From Solirubrobacter phytolaccae (GTDB lineage Bacteria > Actinomycetota > Thermoleophilia > Solirubrobacterales > Solirubrobacteraceae), in the NCBI RefSeq assembly GCF_027587195.1, contig NZ_JAPDDP010000028.1:1-64000 (forward strand): 64,000 bases of DNA, written 5' to 3'. Below the pieces are notes generated by a model. It saw nothing but the letters and a program-made list of their open reading frames with translations. It did not search any database and was not told the origin of the DNA. Position 1 is the first letter of the stretch, and each line of letters starts with the position of its first letter. Shown here piece after piece: positions 44,199-52,818 of this stretch. The position numbers were made by a program, and so were the translations under genes.

Positions 44199-45773
44199 GT
44201 GGTTGTGGACAACGCCGCCCTCGCCGACCAGCTCGACGCGTTCGCGGCGCTGCTCGAGCTCGCGGAGGCGAACGCCTACCAGGCGCGGGCGTACCGGCGC
44301 GCGGCGGAGCTGATCCGCGCCACGCCGGTCCCGGTCGAGGACCTCATCCGCAGCGGCCGTGTGCGGGAGCTGCGGGGGATCGGCGCGGGGATCGAGGGGC
44401 GGCTGCGGGAGCTGGTCGAGACCGGCTCGATCGCGGAGCTGCGCGAGCTCGAACGCGAGCTCTCCCCCGGGCTGATCGGCCTCGGCCGCTTCCTCGGGCT
44501 CACGACGAAGCGGTCGGTCGAGCTCGCGAAGGCCCTCCGGGTACGCACGCCGGACGAGTTCCGCGAGGCTGTCGCCGGCGGACGGCTGCGCGACGTGCCG
44601 GGCGTCGGCCCGAAGCTCGAGGCGCGCATCAAGGTGGCGCTCGAGCGCACCGATGCGCGCAGCGGCCCGACCGTGCTGCTCAACCGGGCGAAGACGCTCG
44701 TGGACGGGATCGCCGCCGCGCTCGACGGTGAGGCGGCCGGCGACACGCGTCGTTGGCACCACGCGCCGACGCGGCTGGCCGTGGTGAGCGCCGCCCCCGA
44801 TGCGCTCGCGCGCTTCGAGGCGCTCCCGCAGATCGTCGCCATGATCGAGGGCCACTGCGGGTTGACGGTCGAGGGCATCCCCGTCGAGCTCGTCGTCGCG
44901 CCACCCGAGCGCTTCGGCACCGCGTTGCTCCAAGCCACGGGATCGCCGGAGTACCTGGCCGCGCTCGGCCCGCTCCCCGACGCCCCGACCGAACGCAGCG
45001 TCTACGAGGCCCTGCGCCTCCCGTTCGTCCCGCCCGAGCTGCGCGAGGCGCCGTTCACCGGCGAGCCACCGCGTCTGCTCGAGCAGGCCGACATCCGCGG
45101 AGACCTGCACACCCACACGACCTGGTCCGACGGCCGCTTCAGCGTCGAGGAGATGGGTCGCGCGGCCCGCGACCGCGGCTACGACTACCTCGCGATCTGC
45201 GACCACACGCCCGCGGTCGGCGCCGTGAAAGGCCTCACCGGCGATGACGTCCGCCGCCAGGGCGAGGAGATCGCCGCGGCCAACGAGCGCCTGGCGCCGT
45301 TCCGCATCCTGAAGGGGATCGAGTGCGACATCCTGCCCGACGGCCGGCTCGACCTCCCCGACGACGTGCTGGCTGAGCTTGACTGGGTCCAGGCCAGCGT
45401 GCACGGCGGCCAGCGGATGCCGAAGGCCGAGATGACCAAGCGCGTCGCCGAGGCGTTGCAGCACCCGTCGGTCAGCTGCCTCAGCCACCCCAAGGGCCGG
45501 ATCATCGGCCGCCGGCCCGAGAACGCGCTGGACCTCGAGGCGATCTTCCCGATCGCGCGCGAGCACGACGTCGCGCTCGAGGTCAACGGCCTCGCGCCCC
45601 GGCTGGACCTCAGCGGCGAGCACGTCCGCGCGGCGCTGCAGGCGGGCGTGAGGATCGTCTGCTCCACCGACGCGCACTCGATCGACAGCCTCGCGACCAT
45701 GACGCTCGCCGTCCACACCGCCCGCCGCGGCGGCGCCACCGCCGCGGACGTCGTCAACACCCGCCCGCTCTGA
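44199..45773 (+). CDS. PolX-family protein with HhH and PHP domains but no polymerase catalytic motif
   Basis: A 524-residue protein, shorter than bacterial PolX (about 570). GTG 44199 or 44205 is the start. Residues 1-80 are the DNA-binding 8-kDa-like domain with helix-hairpin-helix (RELRGIGAGIEGRLREL), and a second HhH is RLRDVPGVGPKLEARI. The palm region aligns (LARFEALPQIVAMIEG, VELVVAPPERFGTALLQATGS), but the G-S-x-R-R...G-D-x-D motif holding two catalytic aspartates is missing: WHHAPTRLAVV stands in its place. The third Asp is Glu. The PHP domain from about 303 is complete: DLHTHTTWSDG, CDHT, GIECDI, ASVHGG, SHPKGR, EVNG, STDAHS. It is probably a nuclease or phosphoesterase and not a polymerase. 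Confidence 0.88.
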   Translation: MVVDNAALADQLDAFAALLELAEANAYQARAYRRAAELIRATPVPVEDLIRSGRVRELRGIGAGIEGRLRELVETGSIAELRELERELSPGLIGLGRFLGLTTKRSVELAKALRVRTPDEFREAVAGGRLRDVPGVGPKLEARIKVALERTDARSGPTVLLNRAKTLVDGIAAALDGEAAGDTRRWHHAPTRLAVVSAAPDALARFEALPQIVAMIEGHCGLTVEGIPVELVVAPPERFGTALLQATGSPEYLAALGPLPDAPTERSVYEALRLPFVPPELREAPFTGEPPRLLEQADIRGDLHTHTTWSDGRFSVEEMGRAARDRGYDYLAICDHTPAVGAVKGLTGDDVRRQGEEIAAANERLAPFRILKGIECDILPDGRLDLPDDVLAELDWVQASVHGGQRMPKAEMTKRVAEALQHPSVSCLSHPKGRIIGRRPENALDLEAIFPIAREHDVALEVNGLAPRLDLSGEHVRAALQAGVRIVCSTDAHSIDSLATMTLAVHTARRGGATAADVVNTRPL

Positions 45774-45774
45774 G

Positions 45775-46716
45775 TCAGCGCGTGCGGTCGAGCTCGTCGG
45801 CCACGGTGCGCATGTGCGTCTCCAGGCCGGCCAGCAGCTCGCGCACACCCGGGGTGAGCCGGGCGCCGGCCCGGGTGATGATCGCGAAGGTGTCGAACAG
45901 CGCGGGCTGGAAGGACGCGGTGCTCAGGCCGGCGGGGAAGTACGGCGCGTGGATGAACGCGCTCGGCAGGTAGGTGTCGCCGACGCCGGCGGCCACGAGT
46001 CGCAGCGCGATGTCCTTGAGCTCGACCTCGACCTTGGGCTCCAGGCGCAGCCCGAGGGCCTGGGCGCGCTCGGCGAGCTGGCGCCGGATCGGGTCGTTGT
46101 CGGCCGACTCGGCGTCGTAGAAGATCAGCGGCGTCGTGGCCAGGCGCTCGATCGTGGCGGGCTCACGGGTGCGCTCGGGGTCGGCGCTGACGTAGATGAC
46201 CTCGTCGCGGACGATCGGGCGCACGTCGAGCTTGTCGTCGTCGATCGGGAGCGCCACGAGCGCGGCCTCCAGCTCGCCGCGGCGGACGCGGTCGGCGATC
46301 ACCGACGAGTTGCGGCCGACCAGGCGCACGGACACGTTCGGGTGGCGCTGAAGGAAGCTGACGACGAGCTCGTCGAGCCGCCACGCCGACGGTCCCCCGA
46401 AGATCCCGAGCGCGACCGTGCCCGTGCGCAGCTCGGTGAGCTCCCCCACGCTGTCGGCCGCGTCCTCGACGGCGCGCAGGCTGCGCGTGGCGTGCTCGGC
46501 GAACGCGCGCCCCGCTTCCGTCGCCACCACGCCCCGGCCGGCGCGGACGAACAGGCTCGCGCCGAGGGTCTGCTCGAGCTTGCGGATCTGCTCGGCCACG
46601 GCGGGCTGGGACACGCGCAGGGTCTCGGCCGCGGCGGTGAACGAGCCGAGCTCGAACGCGGCGCAGAAGCAACGGAGCTGTTGCAGAGACAAAAGCTCAG
46701 CTTTGGATTGCGCCAA
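45775..46716 (-). CDS. LysR family transcriptional regulator
   Basis: A 313-residue LysR protein. The winged helix-turn-helix is LLSLQQLRCFCAAFELGSFTAAAETLRVSQPAVAEQIRKLEQTLGASLF-like, shown here as residues about 9-57, followed by the linker and periplasmic-binding-like effector domain (TGTVALGIFGG...). The TTG at 46716 is the furthest start; another TTG eight codons later is possible. Divergent from the amine oxidase operon with 38 bases between, so it very likely controls that operon in response to its substrate. Confidence 0.92.
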   Translation of the reverse strand: MAQSKAELLSLQQLRCFCAAFELGSFTAAAETLRVSQPAVAEQIRKLEQTLGASLFVRAGRGVVATEAGRAFAEHATRSLRAVEDAADSVGELTELRTGTVALGIFGGPSAWRLDELVVSFLQRHPNVSVRLVGRNSSVIADRVRRGELEAALVALPIDDDKLDVRPIVRDEVIYVSADPERTREPATIERLATTPLIFYDAESADNDPIRRQLAERAQALGLRLEPKVEVELKDIALRLVAAGVGDTYLPSAFIHAPYFPAGLSTASFQPALFDTFAIITRAGARLTPGVRELLAGLETHMRTVADELDRTR

Positions 46717-46754
46717 GCGATTGAGGCTACCTGTCCGGGCGCGCGTGCAGAACC

Positions 46755-48080
46755 ATGGTCGCCATGACTCGGGATGTGGTGATCGTCGGCGGTGGGATCG
46801 CCGGCCTGTCGGCGGCCTGGCGACTGCGCCACCGCGACGTGCTGCTGCTGGAGGCCGGCGATCGACTCGGCGGCCGGATGCGCTCGGACCCCTGCGGCGA
46901 CTACTGGCTCAACTACGGCGCGCACCTGTTCCCCGCGCCCGGCACGCTCGTGGACCGCATCACGCACGAGCTCGGGCTCGAGACCGTCCCCGTGACCGGC
47001 GGGATGATGGGGCTCGCCGTCGACGGCACGATCCTCGACGGCGGCCGCGTGGAGAGCTACCCGTTCCGGCTGCCGCTGTCGGTGCGTGAGCGGGTCGCGT
47101 TCGCGAAGGCCGGCGTGAAGGTCCAGCTCGCCGTCCGCCGTTACCACGCCGCGCCCAACCGCTACGAGTTCGAGAACGACCGCACGTTCGCCGACTTCCT
47201 CGGCCCGCTCCCGCCGAAGGTGCACGAGATCTTCGCCTGCGCCGCCCACCGCGCGACGGGCGAGCTGGACGAGCTGGCCGCGGGCGCCGGCATCGGGCTG
47301 TTCGCGCTGGTGTGGGCGGGCAAGGGCTCGCTGATCGCGCGCAACCTGCGCGGCGGCACCGGGATGCTCCCGGCCGCGATCGGGCGTGAGCTGGGCGAGC
47401 GCGCACGCGTGGACAGCCGGGTCGACGCGGTTCGGGAGGACGGCGACGTGCTGGTGGTCAGCGTCGGCGGCGAGGAGATCCGCGCGCGGCAGGTGATCAT
47501 GGCCGCGAACGCGCCCTACGCCGCGCCGCTCGTCGCGGCCGTCGCCGAGCAGGCCGCCGACGCGCTCTCCCGCCTCACCTACGGCGCGTTCCTCAGCGTC
47601 GCGATCGAGACGAACGAGACGACCGCGATGCCCTACGACGGCGTCTACGCGGTCGCCACGCCCGGCCGCGTGTTCGACATGTTCACCAACCAGGCGCACG
47701 CGCTGCGCGTCGGGCCGCGCCGCCCCGGCGGGAGCCTGATGCTGTTCGCCGGCGCGCAGCGGGCGGCGGCGCTGATGCGCGAGAGCGACGCGGTGATCGC
47801 CGAGCGCTTCCTCGCCGACCTGCACGCGATGTACCCGCAGACCCGCGGCGCGATCGCCAACGCCACCGTGCGCCGCTGGGAGCTGGGCAACGTCTATGCC
47901 AGCCCCGGCCGCGGCGCGCTCCAGCCCGCGCTGGAAGGCGCCCTCGGCGCCCACGAGAACCTGCACCTGGCCGGCGACTACTTCGCCGAGCTGGGGACGA
48001 TGGAGGCCGCCGCCCAGACCGGGCTCGCCGCGGCTGAGCGCGTCGAGTCCCGAATCCGAGAGGCCATTACGCATGTCTGA
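46755..48080 (+). CDS. FAD-dependent amine oxidase / protoporphyrinogen-oxidase-like protein
   Basis: About 441 residues (438 if ATG 46764 is used, which puts the FAD motif at the usual distance). The N-terminal Rossmann motif is VVIVGGGIAGLSAAWRL, then LLLEAGDRLGGRM, the second family signature. The C-terminal FAD contact is LHLAGDYFAELGTMEAAAQTG. It belongs to the flavin-containing amine oxidoreductase family, which includes monoamine and polyamine oxidases. First gene of a four-gene operon; it overlaps the DapA-like gene by 8 bases. Oxidation of an amine to an aldehyde for the downstream dehydrogenases is the simplest reading. Confidence 0.85.
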   Translation: MVAMTRDVVIVGGGIAGLSAAWRLRHRDVLLLEAGDRLGGRMRSDPCGDYWLNYGAHLFPAPGTLVDRITHELGLETVPVTGGMMGLAVDGTILDGGRVESYPFRLPLSVRERVAFAKAGVKVQLAVRRYHAAPNRYEFENDRTFADFLGPLPPKVHEIFACAAHRATGELDELAAGAGIGLFALVWAGKGSLIARNLRGGTGMLPAAIGRELGERARVDSRVDAVREDGDVLVVSVGGEEIRARQVIMAANAPYAAPLVAAVAEQAADALSRLTYGAFLSVAIETNETTAMPYDGVYAVATPGRVFDMFTNQAHALRVGPRRPGGSLMLFAGAQRAAALMRESDAVIAERFLADLHAMYPQTRGAIANATVRRWELGNVYASPGRGALQPALEGALGAHENLHLAGDYFAELGTMEAAAQTGLAAAERVESRIREAITHV

Positions 48081-48954
48081 TTTTCACGGCGTCCTGCCCG
48101 CGCTGATCACCCCGTTCACCGCGGACGGGAGCGCGATCGACACCGAGGCGCTCGAGGCCGTCGTCGAGCGCCTGATCGGCGCCGGCGTGGGCGGCCTCGT
48201 GCCCGGCGGCAGCACCGGCGAGTTCACGACGCTGAGCACCGCGGAGCGCCGGCAGCTGACCGAGGTGGTCGTCGAGGCCGCCGCCGGCCGCGTGCCCGTC
48301 GTCGCCGGGACGGGAGCGCTCTCGACCGCGGAGACCGTCGCGCTGAGCGTCCACGCCGAGCAGGCCGGCGCGGCCGCGGTGATGGTCGTGCCGCCGTTCT
48401 ACGACGCGCTGTCCTGGCGCGAGCTGCAGGCCCACTACGGCGCGGTCGCGGACGCCATCTCGATCCCGATCATGTACTACAACCTGCCGTCGGCGACCGG
48501 CGTGAACCTCACCGCCGAGCAGCTGCGCGCGCTGCCGATCGGGTGCCTGAAGGACACGGGCGGCGACGCGACCGCCGCGCAGGAGCTGATCCAGACCGAC
48601 GGCCCGACGCTGCTCAACGGCTGGGACACGCAGACCTTCGTCGCGCTCGCCTCGGGCGTGCAGGCCGTCGTCTGGGGCACGGCCTCGATCATCCCGGAGC
48701 AGTGCGTCGAGCTGCATCGCCTGCTGATCGACGACATCGACCTCCCCACGGCGCGTGAGCTGTGGGCGCGGATCTGGCCGCTGTGCCAGTTCCTCGAGAG
48801 CGTGAGCTACCCCGCCGCGATCAAGGCCGGCGCGACGATCACGGGCTTTACGACCGGTCCGGTCCGCGCGCCGCTGCTCCCGCTCGAAGCCGACGCGCAG
48901 CGCGAGCTGGCCGCCGCGATCGCGTTCGCGACCGCCGCGGAGACCGTGCGATGA
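48073..48954 (+). CDS. dihydrodipicolinate synthase / N-acetylneuraminate lyase family protein
   Basis: A 293-residue class I aldolase-type TIM barrel. The Schiff-base lysine is Lys160 in GCLKDTGGD and the catalytic tyrosine is Tyr136 in MYYNLPSATG. The glycine-rich motif GGLVPGGSTGEFTTLS replaces the GTTGE block of true DapA. Being in a catabolic operon, it is more likely a pyruvate-dependent lyase, aldolase or dehydratase than the lysine biosynthetic DapA. It overlaps both neighbours (8 bases before, 4 bases after). Confidence 0.87.
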   Translation: MSDFHGVLPALITPFTADGSAIDTEALEAVVERLIGAGVGGLVPGGSTGEFTTLSTAERRQLTEVVVEAAAGRVPVVAGTGALSTAETVALSVHAEQAGAAAVMVVPPFYDALSWRELQAHYGAVADAISIPIMYYNLPSATGVNLTAEQLRALPIGCLKDTGGDATAAQELIQTDGPTLLNGWDTQTFVALASGVQAVVWGTASIIPEQCVELHRLLIDDIDLPTARELWARIWPLCQFLESVSYPAAIKAGATITGFTTGPVRAPLLPLEADAQRELAAAIAFATAAETVR

Positions 48955-50396
48955 GCACCGCGACCACGATCGCCTTCCGCAACCTCGTCGGCGGCGAGCT
49001 GGTCGACGCGCTCGACGGCGGGATCCGCGACGTCGTCAACCCGGCGAGCGGCGAGGTGATCGGGCGCGTACCCGAGGGCACCCAGGCCGACGTCGAACGC
49101 GCGGTCGGCGCGGCGCGCGCGGCGCGGACCGGCTGGCGCGACACGACTCCCGGCCAGCGCCAGGAAGCGCTGCTCGCCCTCGCCGACGCCGTCGACCGGC
49201 ATGCCGACGAGCTCGCCGCGCTCGAGGTCGCCAACGTCGGCAAGCCGCGCTCGCTCGCGGCCGAGGAGCTGCCGATCTGCGCGGACGAGCTGCGCTTCTT
49301 CGCGGGCGCCGCGCGCACGCTGCACGCGCCCGCAGCGGGCGAGTACAGCCCCACGCACACGTCGTTCGTCCGCCGCGAGCCGGTCGGGATCGTCGGCCAG
49401 ATCGCGCCCTGGAACTACCCGCTGATGATGGCGATCTGGAAGCTCGCGCCCGCGCTGGCCACCGGCAACGTGGTCGTGCTCAAACCGTCCGAGCTGACGC
49501 CGCTGAGCACGCTGCGCCTCGCCGAGCTGGCCGCGGAGATCCTCCCGCCCGGCGTGCTCAACGTCATCACGGGCGAAGGTGATCCGGTCGGGCGCGGGAT
49601 CGTCACGCACCGTGACGTCGCGCTCGTCTCGCTGACGGGCAGCGTGCCCGCCGGCAAGTGGATCGCGCAGGCCGCGGCCGACACGCTCAAGCGCGTGCAC
49701 CTGGAGCTCGGCGGCAAGGCGCCGGTCGTCGTGCTGGATGACGCCGACCCGGCCAAGGTCGCCGCCGGGCTGCGCGTCGCGAGCTTCTGCAACTCGGGCC
49801 AGGACTGCACCGCGGCCACGCGCGTGCTGGCCACGCCGGGCGTCTACGACGCGCTGCTCGAGGAGCTGGTGCCGACCGTCGCCGCGCTGCGGGTCGGCGA
49901 CCCGGCCGAGGGCGACGCGATCGAGATGGGACCCGTCGTGTCGGAAACCCAGCAGGCGCGGATCCTCGGCTTCCTGGACCGCGCGGTCGACGGCGGCGCC
50001 AACCTCCTGCTCGGCGGCTCCACGGGCCGCGCGACGGGCGCGTTCGTCGAGCCGACGATCGTCACCGGCGTCGGGCAGGACGCCGAGATCGTCCAGCGCG
50101 AGGTGTTCGGGCCGGTCGTCACCGTCCAGCGCGTCGCGGACGCCGACGAGGCGATCCGCCTCGCCAACGACGTCCCCTATGGCCTCGCCGCTTCGATCTG
50201 GACCCGCGATGTCGGCCGCGCGATGAACGCCATCCGGGCGCTCGACTTCGGCTGCGTGTGGGTCAACGACCACCTGCCGTTCCTGTCGGAGATGCCGCAC
50301 GGCGGCTTCAAGGAATCGGGCTACGGCAAGGACCTGTCGACGTACGCGCTCGACGACTACACGCGCGTCAAGCACGCGATGATCAACCTGGACTGA
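48951..50396 (+). CDS. aldehyde dehydrogenase, aminobutyraldehyde-dehydrogenase-like
   Basis: A 481-residue NAD(P)-dependent aldehyde dehydrogenase. Catalytic Cys286 lies in NSGQDCTAATR; the general-base Glu is in HLELGGKAP. The C-terminal block MPHGGFKESGYGKDLSTYAL with DYTRVKHAM is characteristic of gamma-aminobutyraldehyde dehydrogenases (PatD/YdcW type), which make 4-aminobutyrate from the putrescine oxidation product. Its ATG overlaps the DapA-like stop (ATGA). Fits an amine to acid pathway with the amine oxidase. Confidence 0.88.
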   Translation: MSTATTIAFRNLVGGELVDALDGGIRDVVNPASGEVIGRVPEGTQADVERAVGAARAARTGWRDTTPGQRQEALLALADAVDRHADELAALEVANVGKPRSLAAEELPICADELRFFAGAARTLHAPAAGEYSPTHTSFVRREPVGIVGQIAPWNYPLMMAIWKLAPALATGNVVVLKPSELTPLSTLRLAELAAEILPPGVLNVITGEGDPVGRGIVTHRDVALVSLTGSVPAGKWIAQAAADTLKRVHLELGGKAPVVVLDDADPAKVAAGLRVASFCNSGQDCTAATRVLATPGVYDALLEELVPTVAALRVGDPAEGDAIEMGPVVSETQQARILGFLDRAVDGGANLLLGGSTGRATGAFVEPTIVTGVGQDAEIVQREVFGPVVTVQRVADADEAIRLANDVPYGLAASIWTRDVGRAMNAIRALDFGCVWVNDHLPFLSEMPHGGFKESGYGKDLSTYALDDYTRVKHAMINLD

Positions 50397-50402
50397 GGGC
50401 TG

Positions 50403-51839
50403 ATGCTCGAACTCGAAACCCGGCGGACCGCGCCGATCTACGACCCCGCGACGGGCCAGGTGCAGCGCGAGCTCGAGCTCGCCGACGCGGCCGACGTCGA
50501 CGCCGCGGTGCAGGCCGCGAAGGCCGCGTTCGGAGGCTGGGCGGACACGTCCGTCGTGCGCCGCGCCCGCGTGATGTTCAAGTTCCGCGAGCTGCTCGTG
50601 GAGCGCACCGACGAGCTCGCGCGGATCATCGCCTCCGAGCACGGCAAGACCGTCGAGGACGCGCGCGGTGAAGTCGTGCGCGGGATGGAGGTCGTCGAGT
50701 ACGCGTGCGGGATCGCGGAGCTCACCAAGGGCGAGTTCTCCGACCAGGTCTCGACCGGCGTGGACCTGCATTCGTTCCGCCAGCCGCTCGGCGTCTGCGT
50801 CGGGATCACGCCGTTCAACTTCCCGATCATGGTCCCGCTGTGGATGCACCCGATCGCGATCGCGACGGGCAACACGTTCGTGCTCAAGCCGTCCGAGCGG
50901 GACCCGTCCGTGAGCGACGTGATCGCCGAGCTGTACCGCGAGGCCGGACTGCCCGACGGCGTCTTCTCCGTCGTGCACGGGGACAAGGTCGCGGTCGACG
51001 CGCTGCTCGACCACCCGGACGTGGCGGCCGTGAGCTTCGTCGGCTCCACGCCGATCGCGAAGTACGTCCACGAGCGCGGCACGGCGGCCGGCAAGCGCGT
51101 GCAGGCCCTGGGCGGCGCGAAGAACCACGCGATCGTCATGCCGGACGCCGACCTGGACTTCGCCGCCGACCACCTGACCGCCGCGGGCTTCGGCTCCGCG
51201 GGCCAGCGCTGCATGGCGATCTCGATCGCCGTCGCGGTCGGCGACACGGCCGACGAGCTGGTCGAGAAGCTGCGTCTGAAGGCCACCGCGATCAAGGTCG
51301 GCCCGGGCCTCGATCCCGCGTCCGAGATGGGTCCGGTGATCACCGCGGACGCCCGCGATCGGATCGTCGGCTACATCGACCGCACCGACGCCGACGTGGT
51401 CGTCGACGGCCGCGGCCTCGACGGCGACGGCTTCTTCGTCGGCCCCACGCTGCTCGACAACGTGACCACCGAGATGGAGGTCTACACCGACGAGATCTTC
51501 GGGCCGGTGCTCGGCGTCGTGCGCGCGGACTCGCTCGAGGAGGCGATCGCGCTGATCAACCGCAACGCGTTCGCCAACGGCACCGCGATCTTCACCGGCT
51601 CCGGGCAGGCCGCGCGCACGTTCCAGCGCGACATCCAGGTCGGCATGATCGGCATCAACGTCCCGATCCCAGTCCCGATGAGCTTCTACAGCTTCGGCGG
51701 CTGGAAGCAGTCGCTGTTCGGCGACCACCACATCCACGGGCCCGAGGGCGTGCGGTTCTACACGCGCGGGAAGGTGGTCACGACCCGCTGGCCCGACGCC
51801 CCCGAGCAGGCGCACCTGAACTTCCCGACCGCGCGCTGA
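50403..51839 (+). CDS. mmsA: CoA-acylating (methyl)malonate-semialdehyde dehydrogenase
   Basis: A 478-residue aldehyde dehydrogenase of the MmsA/IolA branch, which turns malonate or methylmalonate semialdehyde plus CoA and NAD into acetyl-CoA or propionyl-CoA and CO2. Markers are the ITPFNFPIMVPLWMHPIAIATGN-type block near residue 138, Cys270 in SAGQRCMAIS, and the C-terminal PIPVPMSFYSFGGWK with GPEGVRFYTRGK. It starts 6 bases after the previous gene. Malonate semialdehyde would arise from beta-alanine, so a polyamine-derived C3 amine is a possible source. The 3' end overlaps a convergent LysR gene by 62 bases. Confidence 0.92.
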   Translation: MLELETRRTAPIYDPATGQVQRELELADAADVDAAVQAAKAAFGGWADTSVVRRARVMFKFRELLVERTDELARIIASEHGKTVEDARGEVVRGMEVVEYACGIAELTKGEFSDQVSTGVDLHSFRQPLGVCVGITPFNFPIMVPLWMHPIAIATGNTFVLKPSERDPSVSDVIAELYREAGLPDGVFSVVHGDKVAVDALLDHPDVAAVSFVGSTPIAKYVHERGTAAGKRVQALGGAKNHAIVMPDADLDFAADHLTAAGFGSAGQRCMAISIAVAVGDTADELVEKLRLKATAIKVGPGLDPASEMGPVITADARDRIVGYIDRTDADVVVDGRGLDGDGFFVGPTLLDNVTTEMEVYTDEIFGPVLGVVRADSLEEAIALINRNAFANGTAIFTGSGQAARTFQRDIQVGMIGINVPIPVPMSFYSFGGWKQSLFGDHHIHGPEGVRFYTRGKVVTTRWPDAPEQAHLNFPTAR

Positions 51840-52746
51840 CGTCGAACGGCGCCGCGAGCTCGCGCATGATGCTCGTGATCGCGGCGACCGTCGGGCGCTG
51901 CTGACCGCCGCGCCGGCCGATCGCCACGAGGTCGCGACGCACGTCGTCGGCGAGCTCGTGGCGCACGAGCCCGGGCGCGGGCAGCAGGGTCAGCATCATC
52001 GGCGTCGTCATCGTGAGGCCGAGCCCCTGGGCGGCGAGGGCGAGCGAGACGGCGGTGTCGTCGACCACGTGCGCGACGTCGGGCTCGAAGCCCGCGCGCC
52101 GGCAGGCGGCGAACATCGCGCGCCCGTAGTTGGTGTGCTCGGGCGGCAGGATCCACGGCTCGCCCGCGAGGTCGGCGAGCCGCACGCCTTCGCGGCCGCC
52201 GAGCGCGCGATCAGAGGCGGCGCCCACGCCGAAGCGCTCGGTGGCGATCCGCACCCGGTCGATGGTCGGCGCCTGCGGTACCGGCGCGCTGGGGTAGTCG
52301 AGCCCGAAGGCGACGTCGGCGTCGCCGTGCTCGACCGCGGCGGCCGCGTTGTCCGGATGCACCTCGAGCGTGCGGACGGACAGCCGTGGGTGGCGCGCGG
52401 TCGCGGTGTGGATCGACGGGGCGAGCAGCGAGGCGGCGAACGTCGCGAAGGTGGCGACGGTGAGCGCGCCCGCGACCTCCTCCCCCGCCGCCTCGAGCGC
52501 CGCGCGCGCCTCCTCCTCGGCGCGCAGGATGTGCCCGGCGTGCTCGACGAGCACGCGGCCCGCGTCGGTGAGCTGCACACGGCGGCCGACGCGCTCGAGC
52601 AACGGCCGGCCCGCGGCGCGTTCGAGCACGGCGAGCTGCTGGGAGACCGCGCCGGCGGTGTAGCCCTGCGCTTCGGCAGCGGCCGCGATCGTCCCGTGCC
52701 GGGCGATCTCGCGCAGCGATCGCAACCCTCCCCACGGCAAATCCAT
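51778..52746 (-). CDS. LysR family transcriptional regulator
   Basis: A 322-residue LysR protein. The DNA-binding part is GLRSLREIARHGTIAAAAEAQGYTAGAVSQQLAVLER-like (about residues 7-45). The effector domain follows (ALTVATFATFAASLLAPSI). It is divergent from the DAO-oxidase/HglS operon with 72 bases between starts, which makes that operon its likely target. The C-terminal about 20 residues overlap the end of mmsA and are Ser/Arg-rich. Confidence 0.9.
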   Translation of the reverse strand: MDLPWGGLRSLREIARHGTIAAAAEAQGYTAGAVSQQLAVLERAAGRPLLERVGRRVQLTDAGRVLVEHAGHILRAEEEARAALEAAGEEVAGALTVATFATFAASLLAPSIHTATARHPRLSVRTLEVHPDNAAAAVEHGDADVAFGLDYPSAPVPQAPTIDRVRIATERFGVGAASDRALGGREGVRLADLAGEPWILPPEHTNYGRAMFAACRRAGFEPDVAHVVDDTAVSLALAAQGLGLTMTTPMMLTLLPAPGLVRHELADDVRRDLVAIGRRGGQQRPTVAAITSIMRELAAPFDVSARSGSSGAPARGRRASGS

Positions 52747-52818
52747 ATAGCGATCCTATTGCTTTGAGCGCACCAACAATCGCTTGTGCCATCGCATCGG
52801 GAGCGGGAGGATGCCGGC
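52747..52818. promoter_or_regulatory. divergent promoter region of the LysR gene and the lysine/pipecolate operon
   Basis: Seventy-two bases, less G/C-rich than the coding DNA, hold dyads that could be LysR sites: AGCGAT (52749-52754) with ATCGCT (52779-52784), and the overlapping GCGATCCTATTGC. GGGAGG at 52805-52810 is the ribosome site for the oxidase gene. Exact promoters cannot be called. Confidence 0.35.

Noticed and set aside
48807-51815. 1,002-codon open frame on the minus strand over the two aldehyde dehydrogenase genes
   Set aside because: Antisense to two proteins with intact catalytic cysteines and family signatures; composition is that of a shadow frame.
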